From Catenovulum sp. 2E275 (GTDB lineage Bacteria > Pseudomonadota > Gammaproteobacteria > Enterobacterales > Alteromonadaceae): DNA of 53,385 bases. The notes beneath the pieces are model-generated. The model was given only the letters and a program-made list of their open reading frames with translations, searched no databases and was not told the DNA's origin. Positions 45,243-53,385 of the stretch are shown here, one piece after another. The translations under genes and the position numbers were made by a program. Every line of letters starts with the position of its first letter. The first letter of the stretch is position 1. Where the stretch lies: assembly GCF_025515275.1 (NCBI RefSeq), contig NZ_JAOPFU010000030.1:1-53385 (forward strand), in the 5' to 3' direction.

Positions 45243-46011
45243 AAGCTTTTATTTCCTTTCTGATATAACTTTCTAAATCACGGGTTAACGAACGAACCGA
45301 TTTAGCGGCAATATCCGGATTATCACAATAAGGTTTAACCGAATAGTCCGGTAATACTTTTAACCTGACAACCACCCGCTTTTTTGCAACCTGATACCAT
45401 TTTTCACCTTTAGTTAATGTAGTTGGTTTAACATCAATTAATAAAGGCAATAAATCAGTTTGAGTTCTAACCGCTATATTACTCGCCCCTCTTTTAAACA
45501 CAGGCTCACAACCGGGTTCTGTTCGGGTTCCTTCAGGAAAAATAATTAAATTATTTCCGTTATTTAAGCTGGTTTTACAGTTTTTAAGAAAAACTTCCGG
45601 CTCTGCATCATTATTTATATAACCAGTGCTTTTAACCACACCTTTAATAAATGGCTTACGCCACAAACCGGACTTTACAACACAGTCAGCATTTTTAATT
45701 AAAGAAATTAAAACGACGACATCAATTAACGATGGGTGATTCGCAATAATCACTTTGCCTTGAGCTTGACTCAGCGCTGCTTTATTCTCGATTTGGACGC
45801 GAATAATACCAGCCAATTTCATATAAGCAACAAAACCTTTAAATGTGTAATGTACAACTTTTTTGGCTGCGGCCTGACGTTTTAGCTGATTGCAATAAAA
45901 CAGGTTAATCGACGGAAAAACAATAATAGATAAAACCAAGCCACCTAGATTGAATAAAGAGAATGCGCCGCCGGTTACTATTACCCGGTAAATAAGGTTG
46001 AGCTTATCCAT
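45235..46011 (-). CDS. 1-acyl-glycerol-3-phosphate acyltransferase-like protein (PlsC type)
   Basis: This 258-residue protein has a membrane segment near its start, the HX4D motif (ANHPSLIDVV) and FPEGTRTEPG, both hallmarks of PlsC-type acyltransferases. In aryl polyene clusters it corresponds to ApeD, as I recall, and probably helps build the lipid anchor. It overlaps the chain-length-factor gene by 8 bases. Confidence 0.85.
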   Translation of the reverse strand: MDKLNLIYRVIVTGGAFSLFNLGGLVLSIIVFPSINLFYCNQLKRQAAAKKVVHYTFKGFVAYMKLAGIIRVQIENKAALSQAQGKVIIANHPSLIDVVVLISLIKNADCVVKSGLWRKPFIKGVVKSTGYINNDAEPEVFLKNCKTSLNNGNNLIIFPEGTRTEPGCEPVFKRGASNIAVRTQTDLLPLLIDVKPTTLTKGEKWYQVAKKRVVVRLKVLPDYSVKPYCDNPDIAAKSVRSLTRDLESYIRKEIKAYE

Positions 46012-46753
46012 TTGCCCTGTTAAATACCCATGTTTGCTGTTGAATGGCTTGTATTAAAGCTGGTTGGTTTGAACATAAAAACTGAATAAAACTAAATGCC
46101 TGAGGGCCATTTAACTCTAGTGTATGCTCAGATTGTGACAATTTAGTTTGTGCCAAACTAAATTGTGCTTGTTCCATGGGGGAAGCTTCTAACAATAAAG
46201 CAATCGCGATGTTCTTTTCATTTTCGGCTACATAGTTTTGATAGCAGGTGGGTACTTTTAAATCTGAATAGACATATAAAATTTTAGCGTATTGATTTAT
46301 TTGCATTTTGACCAAGCTGTCAACTAAACCTGCAATAAAGGTACTTTCACCAGCCGCAACCGCACTGATTGGCGCGGTGTTTTGCGTAAAAATACTAAAT
46401 AAACCGGCCAGAGCATTATGTACAGATAAACCAAACTGAGTTGGGGATAAGTCTTCTTTTTTTGCTACTGCTTCAATTAGCGCTGTCGTTTTATGTAAAT
46501 CACCATGACGGGATGCAAATACCGAAGGTACATGACTAGCATCATCGCCAGCTGCTTCAAGCGCACAATGTAAAGTGACTTTTGCAAATGGACTCAACCG
46601 GCGTCTTTGCATTGGCGGAACCGATTTTAATGCGGGTAAATTAAGCTCATCCGCTAATTGTTTTTCACCTGCCTGCCATTGTTGCCAGTCGGCTTGTGTT
46701 TCTAATCCATCGGCCCATGCTGACCAATTTGCCACATTAAAATAAAACACCAT
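46004..46753 (-). CDS. apeC: Beta-ketoacyl synthase chain-length factor (ApeC-like), first gene of the APE operon
   Basis: This 249-residue protein resembles the N-terminal part of ketosynthases but has AAGESTFIAGL where the active-site cysteine would be, so it should be catalytically inactive and shape chain length in a heterodimer with ApeO (32803-34005). It has the family start VANWSAWADGLETQADWQQWQ (shown here as a region) and RRRLSPFAKVTLHCALEA. Only 45 bases separate it from the rsmI stop on the same strand, so the operon may depend on read-through or a promoter inside rsmI. Confidence 0.8.
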   Translation of the reverse strand: MVFYFNVANWSAWADGLETQADWQQWQAGEKQLADELNLPALKSVPPMQRRRLSPFAKVTLHCALEAAGDDASHVPSVFASRHGDLHKTTALIEAVAKKEDLSPTQFGLSVHNALAGLFSIFTQNTAPISAVAAGESTFIAGLVDSLVKMQINQYAKILYVYSDLKVPTCYQNYVAENEKNIAIALLLEASPMEQAQFSLAQTKLSQSEHTLELNGPQAFSFIQFLCSNQPALIQAIQQQTWVFNRANG

Positions 46754-46797
46754 TGTTTTGCCCGTAATTTCTTATTCCATATTCATGTTAGTTCGGT

Positions 46798-47631
46798 TTA
46801 ATCCAGCTCTATTCCTGCCTGATAAAGTGCTTTTTTGTTAACACCGTATGTTTCGGCAACAATGCCAGCGGCGGCTTTTAGCGGCATATAGGCTTTTAAC
46901 TTAACTAATAAATCTATACTTTTCTGATCTATTTCTTGTGTTTTTTCAGCGCCTTCAATAATTAAAACAAATTCCCCTTTTTGTTGGTTATGGTCTGCTT
47001 GAATCCAGTCTAATGTATCTGCAACTGTGCCAGCATAAAAAGTTTCAAATGTTTTGGTTAGCTCGCGGCCAATGACAATGGTTTGCTCGGCTCCCATGCT
47101 GGTTTGTAAATCTTGCAAACTGGCGATGATTCTGTGTGTCGATTCGTAAAACACTGAGGTGTAAGTTTGTTCGGTTAATTTTTTAAATAAAGCTTGTCTG
47201 GCTTGCTGTTTTGGGGGAACAAATCCACCAAAATAAAATTGATCTGTGGCGACACCTGCGGCGCATAGTGCGGTAATCACAGCACATGCCCCCGGAATCG
47301 GAACAACTTGAATATTTTGTGCTCGGCATTGTTTTACTAAATGGTAACCGGGGTCGTTAATTAAAGGTGTTCCGGCATCTGAAATTAATGCGATATTCTG
47401 ACCGTCTTTTAATAATTCAATTAACTTGCTGCTTTGGCTATTTTCGTTATGGTCATGATAAGCAATGCATTTTTGTTTTATTGAGAAATGGTTCAATAAA
47501 CGTAAAGCATTTCGGGTATCTTCTGCTGCAATTAAATTTACTTGCTGTAAAGTAGCGAGAGCGCGTTGTGTAATATCATCTAAATTACCAATTGGCGTGG
47601 CGACCACGTAAAGTTTGCCCGCTGGCGTCAT
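46798..47631 (-). CDS. rsmI: 16S rRNA (cytidine1402-2'-O)-methyltransferase
   Basis: This 277-residue SAM-dependent tetrapyrrole-methylase-fold enzyme methylates C1402 of 16S rRNA. The motif VVATPIGNLDDITQRALATL at residues 8-27 and the region AAEDTRNALRLLNHF are characteristic of RsmI, as are SDAGTPLINDPGY and ESTHRI. It is divergent from lpoA, an arrangement seen in many gammaproteobacteria, including E. coli. Confidence 0.96.
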   Translation of the reverse strand: MTPAGKLYVVATPIGNLDDITQRALATLQQVNLIAAEDTRNALRLLNHFSIKQKCIAYHDHNENSQSSKLIELLKDGQNIALISDAGTPLINDPGYHLVKQCRAQNIQVVPIPGACAVITALCAAGVATDQFYFGGFVPPKQQARQALFKKLTEQTYTSVFYESTHRIIASLQDLQTSMGAEQTIVIGRELTKTFETFYAGTVADTLDWIQADHNQQKGEFVLIIEGAEKTQEIDQKSIDLLVKLKAYMPLKAAAGIVAETYGVNKKALYQAGIELD

Positions 47632-47732
47632 AACAGTTACCCTTAGCTTTATATTAATAAATTCACTGATTTTGCATCCAGAGCGTAATATACTAGGCTC
47701 GCCTTGCAGTTAACATAGTTATTCAGGAAAGA

Positions 47733-49721
47733 ATGATTAAACGTACAAAATTTTACCAGATAAGTTTGTTGCTAAGCTGTTTTTATTTATTAACCAGTTG
47801 TGGCTCTGCGCCAAATAAACCTGCGGTTAATGTGAGCAAACCCGAAAAAACTGAGCAGCCAAGCATTCCCAAAACTCAAACCGTACCAGCATCGGATTTT
47901 CTGGATAAAGCCAATCAGGCTGATTCATTAGAGCAATCTATTATTTGGTATGTGCGGGCGGCCGATGCCTATTTGCAGCAGCAAGAACCCAAAAAAGCTT
48001 ATGCGATTTTATCGCAATTACAACCAGAGTTAATCAGTGCAGCTATAAAGCCGCAGTATCATTTGTTTTTTGCAGAAACGTATCTCAGTTTTGAGCAATA
48101 TCCAAGTGCTTATCAACAACTGGAACAAATTGATAATGTACAAGGGTTTGAAGCTCGTTTTTTATCAGCTAAAAGTATTGCCGCCAGCCAAACCCGACAT
48201 TATTTAATCGCAGCTAAAAATCGGATTGAATTAAAATCTTATTTAACTGATGAAGCTCAAATCCAAGCGCAAAATAACTTACTCTGGCAAGATTTAATTA
48301 ACCTGCATCCATCAGCCTACAAAAACTTTCAGCAGCCAAGCCAAATTGAATTATCCGGCTGGTTAGAGTTATTACAAATTACTCAGGCTAATGCTGATTC
48401 TCCGGCTAATATGTTACTGAAAATAAAAAACTGGCAAGCACAGTTTGCAAGTCATCCTGCGGCTAAACAGTTGCCGGACGGTTTGCAGCAAGCTTTAAAA
48501 ACTAAGCCTTATAAACCAGAGCATATCGCGGTTATTTTGCCATTAAGCGGTCGCTTTATTAAACAAGGCCAAGCTATTCAACAAGGGATTAGCGCCAGCT
48601 TTTTTGAACAAAAATTATCACACTCACCCAAAGTTACTTTTATTGATAGCGAAACGATTAATTGGGATGAATTTGCACTGGCTGAATATGATTTTATTAT
48701 TGGCCCTTTATTAAAAGAAAATATTCAAAAGCTAATCTCATTAAAACTAAATAAGCCGATTTTATTTTTAAATGATATTAGTGATTTATCTGGCGAAGAG
48801 TTAGTGGTAACCGATAAATCTGCTGCGCAGCAATTGGCACAAACATCTGCGGATACGCCTGTTGAGAGCAATGAGCCAGTGTTAGATGCGGCGAGCAATA
48901 TATTAACTCAAGACGAGCCTGAGCAAGTTGCTGCCCAATATAGCTTTACATTAAGCCCTGAAATGGAAGCCAGACAAGCCGCGATAAAAATGCATCAGCT
49001 TGGTCACCAAAAACCAATTGTATTTGCCGCTAATAATAGTTTTGGTAAACGAATGAGCGATGCGTTTGTTAAAGCGTTTAGCGAGTTCAGCAACAAACAT
49101 ATTAGTGTTGCTTTTTATAGCAATACTAAAGAAATGGAAACCAGCGTAACCAGTTTAATGGAAACTGAGCAGTCCGAATCCAGAATTAAAACGATTCGCT
49201 CTTTAGTTGGGCGTGGCGTTCAGTTTGAATCTGAGCCTCGCAACCGCCGCGATATAGACGCAATTTATATTATTGGCGATCCAACTCAAACTCGAATTTT
49301 AAAACCTTATATAGATGTTAATACATCGCCTTTTGCGCCAATTATTCCAATTTATGCAAGCTCGTTAAGTTATAGCAGTAATTTAAATAATGCGGATATG
49401 CGGGATTTAAATCAGATTATTTTCAGTGACATGCCGTGGATTTTACCGGGGCGGGCGAATCATAATCAATTGGCTCACCAAATGCAGCTTGCTTGGAAAA
49501 ATACCAATGACCAGTTATCCCGTTTATTTGCTTTTGGGTTTGACGCTTACCAGCTTGTTCCTCATTTAGCGCAAATGCAGGTTTTTCCTAATTACCGAAT
49601 TGCAGGGCTAAGTGGTGAGTTAAGTTTGCAAGACTCATTGCAAATAGAGCGGGCTATGAGCTGGGCAAAATATGATCATGGCAGAGTCACCAACCTTGCA
49701 CTTAAAAACGTTACTCAATAA
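47733..49721 (+). CDS. lpoA: LpoA, lipoprotein activator of PBP1a
   Basis: LpoA is an outer-membrane lipoprotein that stimulates the peptidoglycan synthase PBP1a. The lipobox LTSC (Cys23) is followed by Gly. A helical TPR-like N-terminal half (to about residue 260, with KKAYAILSQLQPE-type repeats) and a C-terminal half like periplasmic binding proteins (HIAVILPLSGRFIKQGQAIQ; DFIIGPLLKENIQ) fit LpoA. The 662-residue length is close to E. coli (678). It is the first gene of a block with yraN, diaA and dolP. Confidence 0.93.
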   Translation: MIKRTKFYQISLLLSCFYLLTSCGSAPNKPAVNVSKPEKTEQPSIPKTQTVPASDFLDKANQADSLEQSIIWYVRAADAYLQQQEPKKAYAILSQLQPELISAAIKPQYHLFFAETYLSFEQYPSAYQQLEQIDNVQGFEARFLSAKSIAASQTRHYLIAAKNRIELKSYLTDEAQIQAQNNLLWQDLINLHPSAYKNFQQPSQIELSGWLELLQITQANADSPANMLLKIKNWQAQFASHPAAKQLPDGLQQALKTKPYKPEHIAVILPLSGRFIKQGQAIQQGISASFFEQKLSHSPKVTFIDSETINWDEFALAEYDFIIGPLLKENIQKLISLKLNKPILFLNDISDLSGEELVVTDKSAAQQLAQTSADTPVESNEPVLDAASNILTQDEPEQVAAQYSFTLSPEMEARQAAIKMHQLGHQKPIVFAANNSFGKRMSDAFVKAFSEFSNKHISVAFYSNTKEMETSVTSLMETEQSESRIKTIRSLVGRGVQFESEPRNRRDIDAIYIIGDPTQTRILKPYIDVNTSPFAPIIPIYASSLSYSSNLNNADMRDLNQIIFSDMPWILPGRANHNQLAHQMQLAWKNTNDQLSRLFAFGFDAYQLVPHLAQMQVFPNYRIAGLSGELSLQDSLQIERAMSWAKYDHGRVTNLALKNVTQ

Positions 49722-50064
49722 GCGTCTGCTTGGGCAGGATTATGAAAAAGCGGCTGCCCGTTATTTAACCAAGCAGGGGCTAACGACGCTGGAGTATAAC
49801 TTTAACTGCAAATTAGGCGAGATAGACTTAATTTGTCGTGAAAATGACACGTTAGTTTTTGTTGAGGTCAGGTTCAGAAAAAACAGCCAGTATGGTGGCG
49901 CCAGCGCTAGTATTAGTGTGCAAAAACAAAATAAAGTTAAAAAAGCGGCGCAGTTTTATTTACAGCAGCACAATATTAACTTAAATCATTGTGCCATTCG
50001 CTTTGATGTCGTTACAATAGAAGGCCAAATCAGCAATCTCAACTGGATAAAAAACGCGTTTTAG
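49672..50064 (+). CDS. yraN: UPF0102 protein YraN
   Basis: This 130-residue protein of the nuclease-like UPF0102 family has the motif GEIDLICRENDTLVFVEVR with the Asp, Glu and Arg positions of a PD-(D/E)XK fold. Its exact role is unclear; homologues have been linked to DNA processing. The frame overlaps the lpoA end by 50 bases. A start at the second ATG (49678, MAESPTL) is also possible, and neither has a good ribosome-binding site, so it may be translationally coupled. Confidence 0.9.
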   Translation: MIMAESPTLHLKTLLNKRLLGQDYEKAAARYLTKQGLTTLEYNFNCKLGEIDLICRENDTLVFVEVRFRKNSQYGGASASISVQKQNKVKKAAQFYLQQHNINLNHCAIRFDVVTIEGQISNLNWIKNAF

Positions 50065-50093
50065 TCAATTAAAACCCATAACACAGTTAAATC

Positions 50094-50678
50094 ATGCAAG
50101 AATTAATCAAACAAAGTTTTACCGAAAGTATTCATACTAAAATCGCAGCGCTTGATGTGCTGGCGCCAATTGTTGAAAATGCAGCTCAAATTATGTTGAA
50201 CGCATTACTTGCCGAGAAAAAGATTCTTTGCTGCGGCGACGGTTTTTCTCACTCAGTTGCCAGCATTTTAGCTAATGCCTTAAATTACCGGTTAGAGCAT
50301 GAACGCCCAAGTTTACCTGCTTTGGCTTTATCTGCTGATCCGGTTTTAATGTCTATGCTGAGTGACGAAAATCAGGCAACGCAACAATTTTCAACTCAAT
50401 TAAGAGCCATTGCGCAAGCTGGTGATGTACTGGTGATTGCCAGTGCTTATCCAAATTCACCAACCTCGTTAAGAACCATTGAAGCTGCTTTATCTAAAGA
50501 TATGTTGGTTGTGGCTTTAACCGGTAGTGATGGCGGTGAAATATCCGGCTTGTTAGGGCCAAATGATGTTGAAATTCGTGTGCCATCTGACAAAGCAATT
50601 CGTATTAATGAAGTACATCAGTTAGTTGCTCACAGTATTTGTGATGCAATTGAGCAAACTTTATTTCCGGGAATGTAA
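50094..50678 (+). CDS. diaA: DnaA initiator-associating protein DiaA (SIS domain)
   Basis: This 194-residue SIS-domain protein forms tetramers that bind DnaA and promote replication initiation in E. coli. It has the SIS pattern (KILCCGDGFSHSVASILANAL) and LVIASAYPNSPTSL. It resembles GmhA, but its place between yraN and dolP makes DiaA the best call. The next gene begins two bases after its stop. Confidence 0.9.
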   Translation: MQELIKQSFTESIHTKIAALDVLAPIVENAAQIMLNALLAEKKILCCGDGFSHSVASILANALNYRLEHERPSLPALALSADPVLMSMLSDENQATQQFSTQLRAIAQAGDVLVIASAYPNSPTSLRTIEAALSKDMLVVALTGSDGGEISGLLGPNDVEIRVPSDKAIRINEVHQLVAHSICDAIEQTLFPGM

Positions 50679-50679
50679 G

Positions 50680-51273
50680 ATGAAATTTTTCAAGCTATTA
50701 CTGATAGGTTTTGCATTAACACAATTAACCGCTTGTGCTGTGGCCGTTTTTGCCGGAGCCGCCGGAACAACAGCGGTTGTAGCCAGTGATCGGCGCGATG
50801 TAGACACCCAAGTTGCCGATCATGAGCTTGAAAAAGGCATTCAGCACAAACTTAATCACGATCCGGCCATTGCTAAGCAATCGCATGTGACTGTGGTGAG
50901 TTATAACAAAAATGTATTGTTAGTGGGTCAAGCACCAACCGATTTTTTGCTTGATAAAATTGTTAAAATGGCGACTGAAGATCCTAACTTAGCTGATTTA
51001 TACAACGAGGTTAGAATTGCCGAAAATTCAAGTACCGCTCAGCGTACCCAAGATACTTGGCTAACCACTAAATTAAAAACCCGAATGCTGGCCGATAAAG
51101 AGCTGGATGGTCATCAGGTAAAAATAATTACTGAAAATGGCGAAGTGTTTTTAATGGGTAAGTTAACAGAACATGAGCAAAAAATTGCAGTCACAATTGC
51201 GCGTAATATGAGTGGTGTTAAGCGGGTAATTGATATATTTGAGCCTTATACTAAACCAGCTAATGACAACTAA
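50680..51273 (+). CDS. dolP: DolP, division/outer-membrane stress lipoprotein with two BON domains
   Basis: I place the start at 50680, two bases after the diaA stop, with GGGA upstream, because it opens a lipoprotein signal with lipobox LTAC (Cys19). The frame extending upstream to 50626 overlaps diaA and lacks a signal. After a short linker with a conserved SDRRDVDTQVADHELEKGIQ region come two BON domains (about 45-115 and 120-195, the latter with VKIITENGEVFLMGKLTEHE). DolP (YraP) binds phospholipid and supports outer-membrane integrity. Confidence 0.92.
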   Translation: MKFFKLLLIGFALTQLTACAVAVFAGAAGTTAVVASDRRDVDTQVADHELEKGIQHKLNHDPAIAKQSHVTVVSYNKNVLLVGQAPTDFLLDKIVKMATEDPNLADLYNEVRIAENSSTAQRTQDTWLTTKLKTRMLADKELDGHQVKIITENGEVFLMGKLTEHEQKIAVTIARNMSGVKRVIDIFEPYTKPANDN

Positions 51274-52159
51274 CTCATACTTTATTGCGGTTGATGCCGG
51301 TGGCTCAAAATGCCATGCCGTGCTATTTGAACAACTGAGTTTAAAACCTGTAGCCCAATGTACAACTGGGCCTGCTAATTTAGCATCCGATTATAAATTG
51401 GCACTTAAAAATATTCAGCAAGCAATTAAATCACTGCTATCTGAACACAACTTGGCTGAGTTAGAGTTAAAAAATATTCCGGTTTATGCGGGGATTGCTG
51501 GGGTTAATTATCCCAAAGTGGCGAGTAAGCTTAGCCAGTGGCAACATCCTTACGCTGATTTTTATTTTACAACTGATTTGCATCTGGCTTGTTACGCGGC
51601 GCATCAGCAAGCCCAAGGCAATGTTATTATTGTTGGCACAGGTAGCTGCGCGATTGCGATTAATCAGGGTAAAACGACGGTGTTAGGTGGTTATGGGCAT
51701 AAGCTTGGCGATCAAGCTTCTGCTGCTTGGTTTGGTTTACAAGCTTTGCAACATACACTGCTAGTATTGGATAACGTAGAGTCTGGCAGTTTATTGGCAA
51801 ATAAAGTCTGTCAATTTAGTGAGTTAGATTCGGCAATAGAATTAAGCCAATATTGGCACAATGCTAGTCCGAGTCAAATTGGCCAGTTAGCTCGTTGTGT
51901 ATTTGAAAGTGCTGATGAAGGTGATGCCAGCGCCCTTGAGATTATTGAGCAGGCAATAAATTACCTAAGCCGTTTAGCGACTCAACTTAACTATCAACAA
52001 AATTCCCCAATTTGTTTAATGGGTGGATTAAGCGATATTATTCAAGCGTATTTGCCGCCAGCGCTTAAACAACAAATTATTTCAGCTAAATACACCCAAC
52101 CTGTGTTTGGCGGTTTAATTTTGTTTCAAACACCTGAGCTGGCATTAAATTACGCCTAA
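51263..52159 (+). CDS. nagK: BadF/BadG-family N-acetylglucosamine kinase-like protein
   Basis: This 299-residue protein (start chosen at 51263, MTTNSYFIAVDAGGSKCHAVL) has the ASKHA phosphate-1 motif AVDAGGSKCH, GTGSCAIAI (phosphate-2) and the adenosine motif CLMGGLSD. The longer frame from 51230 overlaps dolP further and adds no family match. BadF-type kinases phosphorylate GlcNAc in marine chitin users. Next to it lies a NagB-II-like protein, so the pair would turn GlcNAc into Fru6P together with a deacetylase (not seen here). The ATG overlaps the dolP end by 11 bases. Confidence 0.8.
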   Translation: MTTNSYFIAVDAGGSKCHAVLFEQLSLKPVAQCTTGPANLASDYKLALKNIQQAIKSLLSEHNLAELELKNIPVYAGIAGVNYPKVASKLSQWQHPYADFYFTTDLHLACYAAHQQAQGNVIIVGTGSCAIAINQGKTTVLGGYGHKLGDQASAAWFGLQALQHTLLVLDNVESGSLLANKVCQFSELDSAIELSQYWHNASPSQIGQLARCVFESADEGDASALEIIEQAINYLSRLATQLNYQQNSPICLMGGLSDIIQAYLPPALKQQIISAKYTQPVFGGLILFQTPELALNYA

Positions 52160-52202
52160 GCCAAATATGATTCTTTTATATGTTTGAATCTAAATCGTCT
52201 AT

Positions 52203-52222
52203 AAAATCAGTTTTATGATTTT
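52203..52222. promoter_or_regulatory. Dyad upstream of the NagB-II-like gene
   Basis: AAAATCA and TGATTTT form perfect 7-base arms around GTTTTA, in the 126-base gap before the gene at 52286. It is a possible regulator site; I see no convincing match to the NagR or NagC consensus. Confidence 0.25.
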
Positions 52223-52285
52223 TATAACCTGCTAGAGTTAGGCAAATTAAAGTCAACTGACCAAAAGCCAATAGTTTTCATTAAT

Positions 52286-53284
52286 ATGACAGAATCCTTG
52301 TTATCACTAGAAGCAAAAGAAACTCCGGCTCGAATCGCAGAGCAAATCGAAGAAAACGAACATACCATTGCCAAGCTTGGTTCTCATTTAAAAATTATGC
52401 AGCCCAGATTTATTTATATGGTTGGCCGTGGGTCGTCTGATCATGCTAGCGGGTTTGCTAAATATTTATTTGAAACTGAAACCGGTGTTCCTGTTGTTGG
52501 CGCAGCACCGTCTGTAACCAGTATTTATCAGCGTAAAATGCTTCTAGAAAAGTCTCTGGTGCTGGTTGTTTCTCAATCTGGACGTAGCCCGGATGTGATT
52601 CAGCAAGCTCAAATGGCGCGCGAAGCAGGTGCATTTGTGGTCGCTATTGTAAATGATGAAGATTCGCCGCTGGCTGATATTATTGATGTTATTTTGCCCT
52701 TAAAAGCCGGAGAGCAAAAAGCCGTTGGCGCAACCAAAACCCATTTAACCGCTTTAGCTGCATTACTCCAATTAGCGGCAACTTGGTCGCATAATAAAGA
52801 ATTGAAAAAGTCGATTGCTCAATTGCCAGAATATTTAAATCAAGCAATTGAAAGTCCGCCAGTTTTAAACCCCGAAAGTTTTGCTGATACAGAGCACTGC
52901 GCTATTTTAGGTCGTGGTTTTGGTTATTCAGTTGCTAAAGAAATATCAATGAAACTCAAAGGTTTGTGCGGGATTCACGCCGAGCCATTTAGTACGGCTG
53001 AGTTTTTACATGGTGGTGTGGGTTTGCTTGAACATCAACTCAAAATATTTAATACCATTGTCGAAGATGAATCTTATGCATCACACATGTCGTACATTAA
53101 ACAGTTTGAGCAAAGCGAAATAGCGATTACGCATATTCATCAAGCCCTTAAAAATATTCCACCGAGATTACAGCCACTTACCTTGTTACAAAGATTTTAT
53201 TTAGATCTCACTCCAATCGCGTTATCTCGTGGTATTGATGTTAATAATCCACCGGGTCTGCAAAAAATAACCCGAACAGTTTAA
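52286..53284 (+). CDS. SIS-domain aminosugar isomerase/deaminase (NagB-II-like)
   Basis: This 332-residue protein has two SIS domains like the isomerase half of GlmS but no glutamine amidotransferase part. VGRGSSDHASGFAKYLFE (about 47-64) and SQSGRSPDVI mark the first, and GRGFGYSVAKEISMKLK and EPFSTAEFLHGG the second. In marine gammaproteobacteria such proteins act as glucosamine-6-phosphate deaminase (NagB-II), unrelated to classical NagB. The adjacent kinase supports a role in GlcNAc or chitin use. The start has no clear ribosome-binding site. Confidence 0.85.
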   Translation: MTESLLSLEAKETPARIAEQIEENEHTIAKLGSHLKIMQPRFIYMVGRGSSDHASGFAKYLFETETGVPVVGAAPSVTSIYQRKMLLEKSLVLVVSQSGRSPDVIQQAQMAREAGAFVVAIVNDEDSPLADIIDVILPLKAGEQKAVGATKTHLTALAALLQLAATWSHNKELKKSIAQLPEYLNQAIESPPVLNPESFADTEHCAILGRGFGYSVAKEISMKLKGLCGIHAEPFSTAEFLHGGVGLLEHQLKIFNTIVEDESYASHMSYIKQFEQSEIAITHIHQALKNIPPRLQPLTLLQRFYLDLTPIALSRGIDVNNPPGLQKITRTV

Positions 53285-53290
53285 GGTTAA

Positions 53291-53385
53291 TATACCCGTG
53301 CTACCTCAAGATGCATGTTTCAGAGCTATCACAGCGCTTTCAATACAAAACAGATTGGTGAAGGAATGTAGGCACCTTTCAAACC
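53291..53385. repeat. Probable dispersed intergenic repeat, cut by the window edge
   Basis: After the NagB-II-like gene the sequence TATACCCGTGCTACCTCAAG continues into GATGCATGTTTCAGAGC and AACAGATTGGTGAAGGAATG. I recall similar stretches repeated between genes of Alteromonadales, but cannot verify this here. No ORF spans it. Confidence 0.4.

Overview
The window looks like chromosomal DNA from a low-GC marine gammaproteobacterium of the order Alteromonadales (a Catenovulum-, Pseudoalteromonas- or Shewanella-like genus). This rests on the AT-rich codon use, the rsmI/lpoA/yraN/diaA/dolP block, the short-Q-loop cytochrome bd pair beside a GbsR-type regulator, DUF3016 and LETM1-like proteins, a BadF-type sugar kinase next to a NagB-II-type SIS protein, and a long aryl-polyene operon. 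I could not run a database search, so the genus is a guess. I see no phage, plasmid-replication, CRISPR, rRNA or tRNA genes.

Layout. 1-519: 5' part of a secreted protein of unknown function, cut by the window edge. 679-4702 (minus): SMP-30-like lactonase, a phosphatase/diacylglycerol-kinase fusion and a glycerophosphodiesterase lipoprotein. 5001-8565: GbsR-type regulator, cydAB and thpR. 8811-11905: ahpC-ahpF and convergent mutM. 11906-13927: glnK-amtB behind a clear sigma-54 promoter. 13975-20892: acrR and a divergent acrAB-OprM-type efflux operon, with a MITE-like element inserted just upstream of acrR. 20952-21950: LETM1-like and DUF3016 proteins. 22130-24845: arsR-arsC-arsH-acr3 arsenic operon with a 44-bp inverted-repeat operator. 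24915-26994: TraT-like lipoprotein, and a TetR regulator divergent from a glutathione transferase. 27007-27417: RNase P RNA (minus) with its promoter. 27599-29561: small secreted protein and an alpha/beta hydrolase. 29558-46753 (minus): 20 tightly packed genes forming an aryl polyene (APE) pigment operon. 46798-51273: rsmI, then divergent lpoA-yraN-diaA-dolP. 51263-53284: GlcNAc-kinase-like protein and NagB-II-like deaminase/isomerase. 53290-53385: probable start of a dispersed repeat.

The most distinctive part is the APE operon. Two ACPs, an AMP-ligase, ketosynthases with a chain-length factor, a ketoreductase and two hotdog dehydratases would build a polyene on an aromatic starter. An aromatic ammonia-lyase of the MIO family, with PAL/TAL-like rather than HAL-like residues, may supply a cinnamate/coumarate-type starter. 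A thioesterase, two acyltransferases, a glycosyltransferase, a LolA-like carrier, an MMPL exporter and a DUF3261 lipoprotein would attach the product to a lipid and export it to the outer membrane. A flavin oxidoreductase with a WxWxIP motif like that of flavin-dependent halogenases could tailor the aryl head. Products and functions are inferred from families, not demonstrated.
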